Below are positions 49,078 to 59,733 of a DNA stretch of 64,000 bases, piece by piece. The position numbers and the translations under genes are program-made. Every line of letters begins with the position of its first letter. The stretch's first letter is position 1. The DNA is from Diphasiastrum complanatum (taxonomy: Eukaryota; Streptophyta; Lycopodiopsida; Lycopodiales; Lycopodiaceae), in the NCBI GenBank assembly GCA_029204225.1, contig CM055094.1:14324928-14388927 (forward strand), read 5' to 3'. The notes under the pieces are model-generated. The model searched no databases, had not been told where the DNA came from, and saw only the letters and a list, made by a program, of their open reading frames with translations.

Positions 49078-49683
49078 TTATCTTTCCACGAAGCCCATTT
49101 CATGCCAGTCTTCCACCATGGTCACATAGCGTGACAACATGAAGGCCGCTTTGTAGTATAGCCTGGCCATCATCTCATGGTCTTCTTTCGACTGGAGGGC
49201 TACATTTGGGTTGATTTTGATGAACTCCAAGCCTCGATTCCAGAAACAATCTTGCTGCATCAGAAAGGCCATGGATCTGCAATACTTGGCATTTTCTTGC
49301 ACGCAAAGATCGGCACTTGTTTTGTATTTATGCCCGAAGTCGAGTAATTGCAGCCTCAGATCATCCGGGGTGGTTCTCTCTGAAATTCCCGGAATGATTG
49401 GCCAGTTTACCAACTCTACTCGTGGCTTTTCCACCGGCCATGGATTTATGCGTTTGACAGGCATGTAGAAAGGATCCACCGGCTTCCATGCTGGTGCCTT
49501 CAGATACTCTTGGAGTCGTCTGCTATCTTTCAAGACTTTATTCCGCCATTTTGGTTGCGGTTGCAACACGTCAATGATCTCGGCCCTGGTGGAGTATTGG
49601 CTTTGATCGATGTTTTCTTTGCCTCCCCTTATGTTGGGAGGGTATTTCCTCTCAAACTTTTCTGACTCTCTTGTGTCAGCCAA
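49078..49683 (-). CDS. Extra 3' ORF, C-terminal piece
   Basis: 201-codon opening just upstream of the 3' LTR. It is charged and Trp/Pro-rich (KWRNKVLKDSRRLQEYLKAP, WKPVDPFYMPVKRINPWPVE) with a helical end (YYKAAFMLSRYVTMVEDWHE). There is no signal peptide or membrane segment, so it does not look envelope-like. Same strand as gag-pol. Function unknown; I recognise no family. It is probably one part of a longer ORF broken by frameshifts. Confidence 0.45.
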   Translation of the reverse strand: MADTRESEKFERKYPPNIRGGKENIDQSQYSTRAEIIDVLQPQPKWRNKVLKDSRRLQEYLKAPAWKPVDPFYMPVKRINPWPVEKPRVELVNWPIIPGISERTTPDDLRLQLLDFGHKYKTSADLCVQENAKYCRSMAFLMQQDCFWNRGLEFIKINPNVALQSKEDHEMMARLYYKAAFMLSRYVTMVEDWHEMGFVER

Positions 49684-49747
49684 TTTGCCTCTGGGTCTGG
49701 TAGGGAAAGTTGTCCTATGCGGTTGGAATGGCCTCGCAGATAATCAT

Positions 49748-50223
49748 CTAGGGCCTTGGTGCCCGTGTCTTTTTCCTTGGCTTTCTCGCTTGTCGACGGC
49801 TTAGTTGCGCCCGTATCTTGTCTGGGCAAGAACGACATGTTTCAGGGTTGGAATGATCTGGAGAGAGGGGTGCGAGAACGACATGTTTCATAGGGGGTGG
49901 GTTTAACAAATTATACGTCGCACCGGGGGAGTGGAGTTGTTGGAGGAACTCGTCCCGTCGGGCCTTGTATGTATCAACTGGACCTTTTGATGGGCCCATT
50001 ATTTTGCTAGGAGGTGATGGAGAGAGAGAAGATGAAAGAATCGGGTAAGTTGGAATAAATGTTTCGGAAAAATTAAATGCAGAGTAGGAGGAGGGGTTAA
50101 AGGTGGGAGGGGGTCGGAGAAAAGTTCTAGAAACAGCATCGGCTCTTTGGCCACCCAATCTCGAGCTACTGTCTGAAGGGTGGGTTTGCCTGTCCTAATT
50201 TCCTGCTCCATCATTCCCATCAT
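49748..50223 (-). pseudogene. Extra 3' ORF, middle piece
   Basis: Overlapping openings, Pro/Ser-rich then basic (RRQARKPRKKTRAPRP at the end of one). Frame changes near 49,750 and 50,000-50,150 separate it from its neighbours. Function unknown. Confidence 0.35.
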
Positions 50224-50292
50224 CGTCCCGTGGCTTCGTTGATTGAGCGCCAGCTTGGGCCTTGCACGCCGTCTCCCATAGTTGGTTCACCT

Positions 50293-50365
50293 TGTGTTGG
50301 TGTCACAATCAATCAAGATGAGCTAGTACAAGTCATTCTAAATGGCTTAAAAGATGACTGTGATA
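50293..50365 (+). mobile_element. Copia gag fragment embedded antisense in gypsy ORF3
   Basis: The plus strand reads CVGVTINQDELVQVILNGLK, matching the copia gag at 32,388-32,458 (minus strand) at roughly 85% of bases. It lies head-on to the gypsy coding strand. No LTR or other copia sequence accompanies it. Confidence 0.85.
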
Positions 50366-50810
50366 ATTCCAAGACTTCCTGCAGGGTCTTTGTGGTATCT
50401 TCCAGCTGCTTCTGGGACTCCAAGATGATCCTCTCTTGCTTGGCCACAATGTTTTGGAAATTTTTCTTTTCGGCCTCTCGATCTTGGATTAGCTTTACAT
50501 ATTTTTCCTTTCGGATGGCTGGGGCCTGTGGGGCCCGAAATTGAATATCCTCAGGCTTGACTAGAGGAGCATCGACTGTCATTGCACTCGGTGATCCATC
50601 TCGTACTTGGTTGATTTGGACCATTTGGTGCTGCAATTGTTTCTGCCTGGCCATCACGGATCTGGCTTCCACTGTCTCTTTTTCTTTCTCCTTGGCTAGC
50701 CTATGATATTGCACAATTTCTTGGTCTTGATGCTGGACCTTGCTCTCGAGCATTTGATACTGGCTCACCAACCAATGCATGTGGTAGCTTGTTTTGGGTA
50801 GGCCTATCAT
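50366..50810 (-). pseudogene. Extra 3' ORF, coiled-coil piece
   Basis: Long heptad-rich helix: YQMLESKVQHQDQEIVQYHR, EKEKETVEARSVMARQKQL, REAEKKNFQNIVAKQERI and LESQKQLEDTTKTLQEVLE. The 3' end runs into the copia fragment. Likely an oligomerising region of the element's extra protein. The 50.81-51.05 kb stretch is stop-ridden. Confidence 0.45.
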
Positions 50811-51049
50811 CGAGCGCTTGGCTGCTTCAGTGAGCTTTTCAGGATTAGTAAGGGTTGGGTACTGTTCTGGAGTGTGGGATGGTGAGGCTAGACCAAGAAA
50901 TAACCGTTGTGTTAGAGTTGAAAATGGAGGTGGAGGTGGAGGGAGTGGAGGGATGATGATAATAATTATTGTGGTGGTGGTGGCTAGTGGAGGGGTCAGA
51001 CTTCTTCATGGCTGCTCCACCTTTTCTGGTTCGTCATCGCTTATTTCCA

Positions 51050-52030
51050 TCAGGTCTGCAGCATCAAAATATCGCAACGTTTCCAATGTGTGGACTTGCT
51101 GGGCCTATGGTTGTTGGTCGTGTGGTTGTTGAGCCGCTTCCGTGTCCTGGGGACTGGATATCCCCACTCCTCCCCCCTCAAAACTTGTGTCGGTGGTGAT
51201 GTTGGTGGCGTTGGCGTAGTAATCAGTGTGGGTGGGGTGGTGACTTGATCTGGCGGACCTGTGACTTGAGATACTATCGTGTCAGGTGCTGGTGTAGAGG
51301 TAGTTGCTCCATCACCCCCGTCGATGACATGTGAGGGTGATGAGTGTGGTTGTGAGGCCGTGGATGAGCTTCCATCATCTGAGGTGGAACCATCTGAAAC
51401 TGATCCCATTGGTGATGTGCTTCCAGCTTAAAGCTTCTTTTGCATCCTTTGTTGCCTTGTGTCTGGCAACTGGGCCTTGGAGGTATCGGCCTCTTGAGCT
51501 CTGGAGGTTGCAGCTACTTGTGAGTCCAGTTGTGGGCTTCTTTGCTTCTGTACCAGAGGGAGAATACTGGTGTTTACTCATTTAGGTTGGGATCCCGATG
51601 GTGAAGTTGTCCTTGATCGTGCACGCTTGGACTTTGTTGACTCAATGGGAATTTCCCATGCCTTGTCCGCAAGCTGCAAGTGTTGTTGAAGCTTTGGCCC
51701 ATTCTGGACTTGCTCAACATTGGGTCCTCTTGGGAACCCAAAACATTGCAAGTCGGCCGGTGCAAATGATATGTTGTAAACATAGTTCCTCACAAGAGGA
51801 ACTATTAGCTGGCATGACCTTGCTGTAGCATTGTAGTTGGCATATATCATATGCACGAGGCACGGGCTTTGATACCCCGTCAGGACTGGCATCTGAAACT
51901 CAATGGCTTGAAAGAAGGATGTTGTTTGTTGGTACCAGTGTTGCATTTTAGTAAGATCTAGTTTGGACAATTGGATGTCGAGCTTATTGGCATCATGGTC
52001 ATCAGCACTGGAGGTAGGGTTGGTAGACAT
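51050..52030 (-). pseudogene. Extra 3' ORF, N-terminal piece
   Basis: An ATG at 52,030 opens 150 codons (SADDHDANKLDIQLSKLDLT, GFPRGPNVEQVQNGPKLQQH, ending in a basic SKRARSRTT). After two in-frame stops the same frame continues with a Ser/Thr/Pro-rich tail (51,050-51,409; TPPTLITTPTPPTSPP). It is about 1.5 kb downstream of integrase on the same strand. Architecture, folded start, disordered tail, coiled coil, suggests a structural or nucleic-acid-binding accessory protein, but this is a guess. Confidence 0.45.
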
Positions 52031-52054
52031 GATGAAAAAACTGATAAATAAGAC

Positions 52055-52175
52055 CTGGAAAAGGGGTGTCAGTTGAGATTTCAGACAGGGTTAACAGGTG
52101 TCGATTGAGATGGGAGCGGAGGGCATCGGCTGAGATGTGAGCGGAGGGCATCAGCTGAGATGTGATGGAAGGTTT
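52055..52175. repeat. 25-bp minisatellite, short array
   Basis: About four units of the GGCTGAGATGTGAGCGGAGG type, 25-bp period. Same family as 52,837-53,112 and 60,695-61,195. Confidence 0.75.
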
Positions 52176-52836
52176 GGCTGAAGGGAGTGATGGCGGGAAA
52201 GGAATGGGCTGTGAGGAACTGAGGTTGGGAAGGAGGGTGTATGAAAGTGGAGGTGTTGTGGATAGAAGGGTATAGAGGATGTGTGGCAAACTAAGTGTGG
52301 TGTGAACAATGGAATGTAGAAGTTCCGAAAAAGAAGATGTGGGTATATGTTTGCGACTGAACAGAAAGAATGAATATATTGGGAGATGTAAAGAAAGTAG
52401 CTTTCGGTGAAAACGGGTTTTTGGAGATGATGAAAGAAAAGTGTGTATGATTAAAAGGTGATACTCAATAGTGTGACAGAAGTGTGTTGAATGCTTGCAT
52501 GACACTACCCCTCAGCATGCGAAATGTTTCAAATGCTTTGTTCTCCACTGGCGATATTAGGTTTGGAGATTGTTGGTGATGCGCTCTCAATCGAAAATAC
52601 ACTATATGGCTAATACTGGGTGGAGATGGTGTGGAAGCAACCACGGATGCACAGAATGAGATAACGCTAGGATCGTGTAGGAGAGCTGAAAAATCGCCAA
52701 TAGATCTTCGCCAAAGAGCTCCAGAGTTCGCACTTCGCTGAGGTGTGAATGTCGTCGAGGTGATGGCATTTATGGACGCCGTCGGTTGGGTTTGGACACG
52801 ATGGGACGTGTTTGTTTGTTGGATTTTAAATGAGAA

Positions 52837-53112
52837 GCGTCGGTCGAGATTCGATGAAGTTGCGTCGATTGAAATCTGAGAGAGTTGCGTCAGTCGAGAT
52901 CTGAGAGAGTCGCATCGGTCAAGATCTGAGAGAGTCGCGTCGGTCGAGATGTGAGAGAGTTGCGTCGGTCGAGATCTGTTAAAAATCCATCGGTTGAGAT
53001 CTGAGCGGATCTCGTCGGTTGAGATCTGAGCGGATCCTGTCGGTTGATATCTGAGCTGATCCCGTCAGTTGAGATTTGAGTGGATCCTGTCGGTTGAGAT
53101 TTGACAAAATCC
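52837..53112. repeat. 25-bp minisatellite, spacer array
   Basis: About eleven units built on GGTCGAGATCTGAGAGAGTC, 25-bp period, between integrase and the extra ORF. The remaining spacer (52.18-52.83 and 53.12-53.56 kb) holds nothing recognised. Confidence 0.9.
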
Positions 53113-53566
53113 CAATATGAAGGAATGGATCTATGTGATGCTAGTGAAGAACTTCAAGTTAAAAATATGAGTGTGGCCCAGAGTAGAAGTTCTTATGAAA
53201 AGAGTGTATCCCCAGGAATGTTTGTATGCTTGAGATACCAGTGAGACAGAGATGAGGTGGCTAAAGTGTGAGAATCATTTCCGATGGTGTAGCCTATCAT
53301 TTATTGATCTAGAACATCCATGACCCAGGAATATGTATAGGAAGAAGAGAATGCATAGAAAGTACATAAGTAATGGTATGAAGTATAAACAAGGAACGAG
53401 GTGAAAAATAGGCATGGAAAACTAGAACTACAAGCAAGATCATAAGAAAAATAGAAAGAAAAAATAAAAAATGTAAAATATATACTAGGGAAAAGATGTT
53501 AAATTGGGTCAACAAAAAACAACTCTTCGTAATACCGCCTTAGACGACCACCGTTTATGACAGTGT

Positions 53567-54952
53567 CTAGGAGGATTTCGTCAAGTGTTTGCAACTAGAC
53601 TGCACCATTAGGAAAGATTTTATTAATAACATACGGCCCCTCATTCTGAATTTCAATTTGTCGGGGTGCTTCTTGGATGTATAAAGAAGCACCTGGTCAC
53701 CTAAATGTAGATCTTTATTGCGGAGGTGACGGTCATGCCAGGCCTTTTGGCGGCGTTTATTAACCAGTTGTGCGTGGTAAGATATAAGTCTTGTCTCGCA
53801 TAACTGGATTAACGTAAATAGCTTGGTTTTGAGTTGTTGTTCGATTGCAGCTTTTTCACAAAGATTTGTTGAAAAAGCTTCCATGACTCGTAATGATGGG
53901 ACTAAGACTTCTACTGGCATTACTGCCTCTTGACCATATACTAAGTGGAAAGGGGTAACCACCTAGTGGCTTTCTTCGGGGTGGTGCGGTAAGCCCAAAC
54001 AGCTGAGAAAAGTTTTGTTTTCCAATCAGAACGACTGGTTTCAACTATCTTGGTCAAAATTTTACATTTCGTCTTGGTAGTTGATTCAGCATGGCCATTA
54101 CATCTAGGGTAGTACGGTGTACCTTTTTTTGTGAACAACAAGGTAATGGCGTAGGAGGTTATCAATGACAACATTTAAAAAATGCGTGCCATGATCACTA
54201 ACTAACTTAATGGGATAGCTAAAACATGTAATAATGTTTTTGTAAAGAAAACACGCGACTGTTTTTGCGTTGGCATCCTTCGTTGCTCTAGCCTCCACCC
54301 ACTTAGTGGAGTAATCTGTGGCTATGAGGATGTAACGAGCTTGAGTATGTTTTGCTGCTGGACTGATTGGTCCAACAAAGTCAATTCCCCACTTATGGAA
54401 TGCTTCGCCTTCGATAATGGGAGTCAACGGCGTGAAGTCTGCTTTGGTGGTTTTCTTGGCTTGTTGATAGACATCACATGCTTTAATGACAGCAAACGTG
54501 TCCTTAAACAAAGATGGCCACCACAGTCCTGCTCGAAGTATAATCTTCACTGTGGCTTCAGCAGAAAAGTGGCCACCTCCAATGCCCTCATGAGCCTGAG
54601 ATATGATAGGTCGTATCTCAGATTCATAAGCACATCGGCGAATGATACCGTCAACGGCCCTTTTGTAAAGTTGTACCGCAATTAACTGAAAGGGCGCTGC
54701 TTTTAGCAAAAATTTTCTTTTTGCCGTCGTACTCGAGCCTTTTTTGAGTTTGCCTGTTGTGAGAAACTGGGTGATCTCCTTAGCCCATAAGGGTGTAGCA
54801 TCGATCTGAAAAAGGCATGCATCAGGGAGATCATCGTTGATTGGTGTAGTTTCTTGTTCAGCACTTGGTAGTCTGGAAAGGTGGTCCGCCATGAAATGTT
54901 GGGTCCCTTTCCGAACAACTACGCAAAAATTAAATTCCTCTAAAATCAACAA
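53567..54952 (-). pseudogene. Gypsy integrase
   Basis: N-terminal zinc-binding region reads HEGIGGGHFSAEAT...KACDVYQQ: the second Cys of the HHCC finger is Tyr. The core keeps WGIDFVGPISPAAKHTQARY, LVSDHGTHFLN (second catalytic Asp) and YYPRCNGHAESTTKT (catalytic Glu). It continues VTPFHLVYGQEAVMPVEVL and KKHPDKLKFRMRGRM without a chromodomain. Frame breaks near 54,120 and 53,960. Confidence 0.88.
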
Positions 54953-55447
54953 CCATCAAGCTATACGTTCCGTTTTACAAGATTTATTAACGATATATAG
55001 AAGGGCTTGATGGTCTGTGTAGAACGCAAAGGTCTGGCCTAATAAATAATGTCTTAGTTGTTGCATAGCATAGACCATCACCAATGCTTCTCTCTCGGTG
55101 GTTGTATAGTTTACTTCAGCAGGCACCAATTGCCTGCTCAAGAAATGTATTGGGAAGTCTTTGCCATACTCATCCGGATGTGCAAGAAGACCTCCAATGG
55201 CATACTTACTTGCGTCAGTATGTACATGGAACTCTTTCGTGTAATCTGGCGAGCGGAGTATGGGAGCCAAGGTGAGGGCTCTTTTCAACTCCTCAAAGGC
55301 CTTAACTCGTTCTTCGGTCCAGTGAGGATCTACCACAACTAAATAAACGAGGTGTGCCTTGCCGGCATAGTCGATTATAAAGATGCGATAATAATTTGTA
55401 TGACCGAGGAAGACATATACTTCTTTCACTGTTGCAGGTAAGGGCAT
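54953..55447 (-). pseudogene. Gypsy RNase H
   Basis: FHVHTDASKYAIGGLLAHPD, NYTTTEREALVMVYAMQQL and FAFYTDHQALLYIVNKS carry the catalytic D-E-D residues. A stop at the end (54,956) separates it from integrase. Preceded by the RT connection motif VYVFLGHTNYYRIFI. Confidence 0.88.
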
Positions 55448-56200
55448 TTCTACTATAACCTTGATTTTTGACGGGTCGGTAGAAATACCGTCCTTTGAAA
55501 TTAAATGCCCGAGTACGACCCCATGGGTGACCCATATTTGGCATTTATCAGGGTTTAGTGAGATTCCAAATCTCCGACAGCGAATGAAGATTTTCTCCAG
55601 GGCGTCAAGGTTTGTAGGCTACGGAGGAATGTACACCTAGATCGTTGAGATAAATCTCCACGATTCGATGTAACAGATCTTGAAAGGTTAGTTGCATGAC
55701 CCTTTGGAACGTTGAAGGGGCATTGCAGAAGCCAAAGGGCGTAACGTTATAAGCAAAACCCTGTTCTCTGTTGCAAAAATCATTTTATGTTTATCTTCAG
55801 GGGCTATTTGAACCAGGAAATACCCGTTGAATCCATCCAAGAAGCTGAAAGCTTCAGCTCCTGCCATTTCCTCTAGGATTTGAGTCGTTAAAGGCAAGGG
55901 AAAATGGTCTTTTTTCGTAACCGCATTAAGGTTTTTGAGATCGACATAGATACGAAGCTTGCCATTTTTCTTGGGTACAACCACAATGAGTGATACCCAA
56001 TCAGTATGTTGAACTTCATAAATGAAGCCAACATCCAACAATTTCTTAATATCTTTGTTGATCCTCTCACGATAGACATGGTTAGATCGATAGGGTTTAG
56101 CCCTAATAGGCTTAGCATTGTCTTCTAAAGGAATCCTATGGACGACTATTTCAGGTGGAATTCCTTTCATTTCTGTATAATTCCATGCAAATACATCCCT
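55448..56200 (-). pseudogene. Gypsy reverse transcriptase, YLDD changed to YLND
   Basis: KPIRAKPYRSNHVYRERINK, WVSLIVVVPKKNGKLRIYVD, LKNLNAVTKKDHFPLP and FLDGFNGYFLVQIAPEDKHK are typical RT blocks. A frame change near 55,770 follows. The catalytic box reads EIYLNDLGVHS: AAC replaces the first Asp codon of Y-x-D-D (55,644-55,646), which should abolish polymerisation. Confidence 0.9.
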
Positions 56201-56785
56201 TTATTTGCGAAGTAATGTTTCTAGATCATCAAGTTGGGTTGATGACAAATGTGCACCAACATGAACTATTCGATCTATCTCCTCATCATGATCTTTAAGG
56301 TTTAGTGGAATGGTCTTAGTAGGTCCTTCAAAGGAGTTGAAATTTGGTGTAGGCTCCCGATGTGGTTGTGGTAACTGGATAACAATGTCATCCAGTGTAA
56401 AGTCTTTGAACTTCTGTGGAAGATCAAAAGGTGGGTCGATAAAAGGTTCGGGAACTTTGGGAATCATTTGAGGTGATTCACTACTGGACGTGGAAGCTTG
56501 GTCGGATTGTTTGGTTTTTGTCTCTTTTGACAAGGGCTTGATCGACTGTTTAAGCTTCTCACACATCTGTTTTTGAAGCTCGGTTAATTTTGTATCAATA
56601 ACTTTAGCTGTTTGTAACCGAGATTTTTGTGGTTTTTGAATGGGCGGTGTTGGTGCCTCACTTATCATATCATCGTCGATTGTATCCCAAACTTCGTCGG
56701 GATACACATCCCATGTGTATACTTTGGGTTTGGGCTTGTATGTTTGTGTGTTGTGTACCTTGGATGTCAGTTGGACGTGAGCCAA
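56201..56785 (-). pseudogene. Gypsy protease-RT linker
   Basis: 194-codon opening, low-complexity and charged, ending in the conserved pre-RT block (SSTQLDDLETLLRK, then DVFAWNYTEM after a stop). One frame off the protease. Confidence 0.6.
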
Positions 56786-57600
56786 CGGTTTGGTGTCATT
56801 ATCTTCTTAGGGATTGATTTTGATGGATAAGGTTGTGCATCTAGATATAGGAGTACATTTTCATCCGTCATGTCTACATCATCCATGGAAAGAATACCTT
56901 CTTCCAAAACATGGGCAGTAGAGACACTAGGTTCTCCTTGGCACCACGCTATAGGAATCGGGTCAATCATCATAAGTGGGATGATGGGTGTGTCAATGTC
57001 TGTAGAGGATGGGAGAATATCCACATCTACTGCTGCAGTTTTGAAATGACATCGATTGGAACCAGTACAGTCCACAGTGGCTAGTGCGTGACCCCAATTG
57101 ATTATGTCCATTGATCTCGTATAGTGACCTTTTGGTTGGATCGGGACGCTATCTGATTCGTCATATGTTGTGGATGACCAATCATCGTATACCTTGGTGG
57201 GCTTGACATGGCATGTTGAGTCAACCATGACTCGTTTATCATGGTTGCCAAATGTAATTTTGCTATGTTTCCAATCTTGGACAACACCTGCCATCTGGAG
57301 CCAGGGTGTACCAAGAAGGAGTTTATATGTATTGTTATCTTCTGGTAGATCTAAGATGACACAATCTAGCACAAATTTGACACCTACTATGCGAACTTTT
57401 ATATTTGATAAATGACCAGCAGGGTCAGTAACTCGTTGATCAGCCATGCAAAGTTTATATCGTGGTTGATCGAGGGTATGAAAGCCCCATGACTTTGCTA
57501 ATGACAAAGCCATGATATTAACGCCTGATCCGCTATCTAGGATAGCAGATACTACGGGATAGTCTTAGGACAAAGGTAGGGTGATGCTAGCCCCCTTAGC
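56767..57600 (-). pseudogene. Gypsy aspartic protease
   Basis: Reads ILDSGSGVNIMALSLAKSWG, with the intact D-S-G, then LCMADQRVTDPAGHL, VKFVLDCVILDLPED and YKLLLGTPWLQMAG. A stop at 57,565 precedes the active site, so the gag-pol fusion is broken. Close relative of the relic at 19.1-19.9 kb. Confidence 0.88.
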
Positions 57601-57731
57601 AACACCTTTATTCAACAAATTCATAGAAATCTGGGGAATTTTAGGAATCTCTTCTGTTTCCCGCTGTTCATTAGGAATAGTAGGCAGCTGAAAATTTTGA
57701 TGGATATAACGTTGAAGCCCAGTGAAGGATT

Positions 57732-58379
57732 TTATTGCGGTATGAAACAACATGGTGAGTTGAGCTTGCAGGAGGTCAGAAAATACTTCAAGTCCCTGTA
57801 GGGATTGCTCCTTTTCAGGGATATGAGCTGAGAACAGACTGTCTGTATGTTCTTCCTCTCACAAAAACTCATCTCGAAACTCATTGTATTGCCGTTGTTC
57901 CACCTTCGGGTCTGGGTAATCTTTTGGTATGTGGAAGTCGTCAAGTGGCTTCCCTGGGGGTCAACTGATTTGACATTATTTTGCTGTTGTTCTTGTTGTT
58001 GACGTTGTGCTCTAGTGATAACTCTAACAGGTTCGGATGAGATATGACGTGCCGGAAGAATCTTGTTAGGTTGTTTCGAACAATCCTTGAAACTGTGTTT
58101 ACGGACACAGTCGGGACATTCCGCATGGTATTGGTTTTTAATTTTACAGTCAGCCATGAAATGTCCCGTTTCGCCACAAATAAAGCAGCGGTTGCTCATT
58201 GGGCCTGTGGCAGTAACATAACCATCTTGGATGGCTAGTTGTGCTGGATTTTCTAGTGGTGTTGAATACTCATCTCGTTTGCACGAGCATGAGTTGTCGG
58301 TTTGATAATGTTGAGAACTAGTAGGATGGAAGTGTTGTATCTTGATGATAGGACTGATCGTAGGAGTTTTCAACAACAT
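57732..58379 (-). pseudogene. Gypsy gag C-terminus with CCHC zinc knuckle
   Basis: RCFICGETGHFMADC is a perfect C-x2-C-x4-H-x4-C nucleocapsid knuckle, and CPDCVRKHSFKDC follows as a degenerate second one. A frame change near 58,390 separates it from the main gag. Confidence 0.8.
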
Positions 58380-58395
58380 GTGTTTGTGTAGACTC

Positions 58396-59733
58396 TCAAG
58401 GATTTCTATGTTTTGGTGGTCCTAGATCTGGTTGTCCTCTTGGAGGTGGTCCTAAGAATGCCAGCTGTGGTTGAGGTTCATGTCTAGGTTGTCTGGGCCA
58501 CTCTTGTATATGGACTTGGTTGTTTCGTGGTTGGTAGTACATGTGTTGGTTTTGTGAAACAAACGGTTGTCGAGGAGGTTGAGTATGTCCTCCTGACTGG
58601 TTGTGAGGCTGGTTCCTCGGTTTATAATAACAATAAAGAGAGGTATGTTCCATAAAGTCGCAGATGTCACATTTGATCAAGGAAGTATTTGGGACCGGTT
58701 GGTATGAAGTGCACTCATTGCTTGTGTGTGCACCTCGACAGTGAGGGAACCACGTGTTCTCTCGTCTATGGTGGATTTGTCCAGTGGGTAACTGACCCGA
58801 CATCGAACTCTGGATAGACTTAAGAGTGTTTTGAAACTCTTTCGTGAGTTTCTCCATCTGTTGTTGGTGTTGCTGGTTAAGCAACTCCATCTGTGTTTTC
58901 CACAACTGTTCTCGAGTTTCGTCGTTTGGTCGAGCTTCTTGGATAGCACGATGTGCTCTCCGTTCACGTGGTTCATCGACATCAGAGCCCTCGTCTTCCT
59001 CTCGAATGGCGTCATACATGGCTTGTTTCAATGATGTATATTCATCATTGGAACGAAGTTCACGTCTTATCCATTGTGGGAGTCCAACGAGGAACCAAAT
59101 TATGAGCATAGACTCAGTGGGTTGTTCTTGTACCAGACTTTTTGATCTTTTAAATTGTTCAATATAGTCACGTACTTTCTCGTCTTTTGTCATTTTGATG
59201 TTACTTAGCTTGACAAAAGGACTTTCTATCAAGCGAAATGGCTTGAAGCGTTTGATAAAGGCCTCCTTTAGGAGTGACCAGTCACGTTTATCTTCACGAT
59301 CAAGGTTAAAAAACCACTCTAGTGCTCGATCGATCATGGTCATCGAAAAGAGCTGTGCCATGGCTTCCGGTGATGTCTTGCCATAGACGTCACATGCATT
59401 CTCAAAGACTTGAAAAAATCTTTGAGGATTAGTGTAACCATCGTACTTAGGTAAATCTAGCTTTGGGGTACGTTTTTCAATACGTCGAACATTATTCGCA
59501 AAAGCTCCCTTTAAGTGGGCTCATGCATGTGAAGATTCGGCAGCATGAAAATGTGGTCGTTCATATGGAGCTTCATAACGCATGGGTTCCCATATGTCGA
59601 ATGGGTTGATGGATGGCTCTTGGACTTGGGATTTCATCTCAGAATTCTTGTTAAATCGAGCTTGTTCGGTGGATGGGGAGACCATCTCTGGTGGATAGTC
59701 CTCCATAGAATTCAGATCGTAAGGGCGATTCAT
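58396..59733 (-). pseudogene. Gypsy gag
   Basis: An ATG at 59,733 opens an Asn/Pro-rich start. An in-frame TGA at 59,521 follows, then the capsid-like core: DLPKYDGYTNPQRFFQVFEN, RALEWFFNLDREDKRDWSLL, KEAFIKRFKPFRLIES and LSNIKMTKDEKVRDYIEQFK. A Gln-rich coiled coil (MELLNQQHQQQMEKLTKEFQ) comes next. This is the retrotransposon gag domain of plant gypsy elements. Confidence 0.85.
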
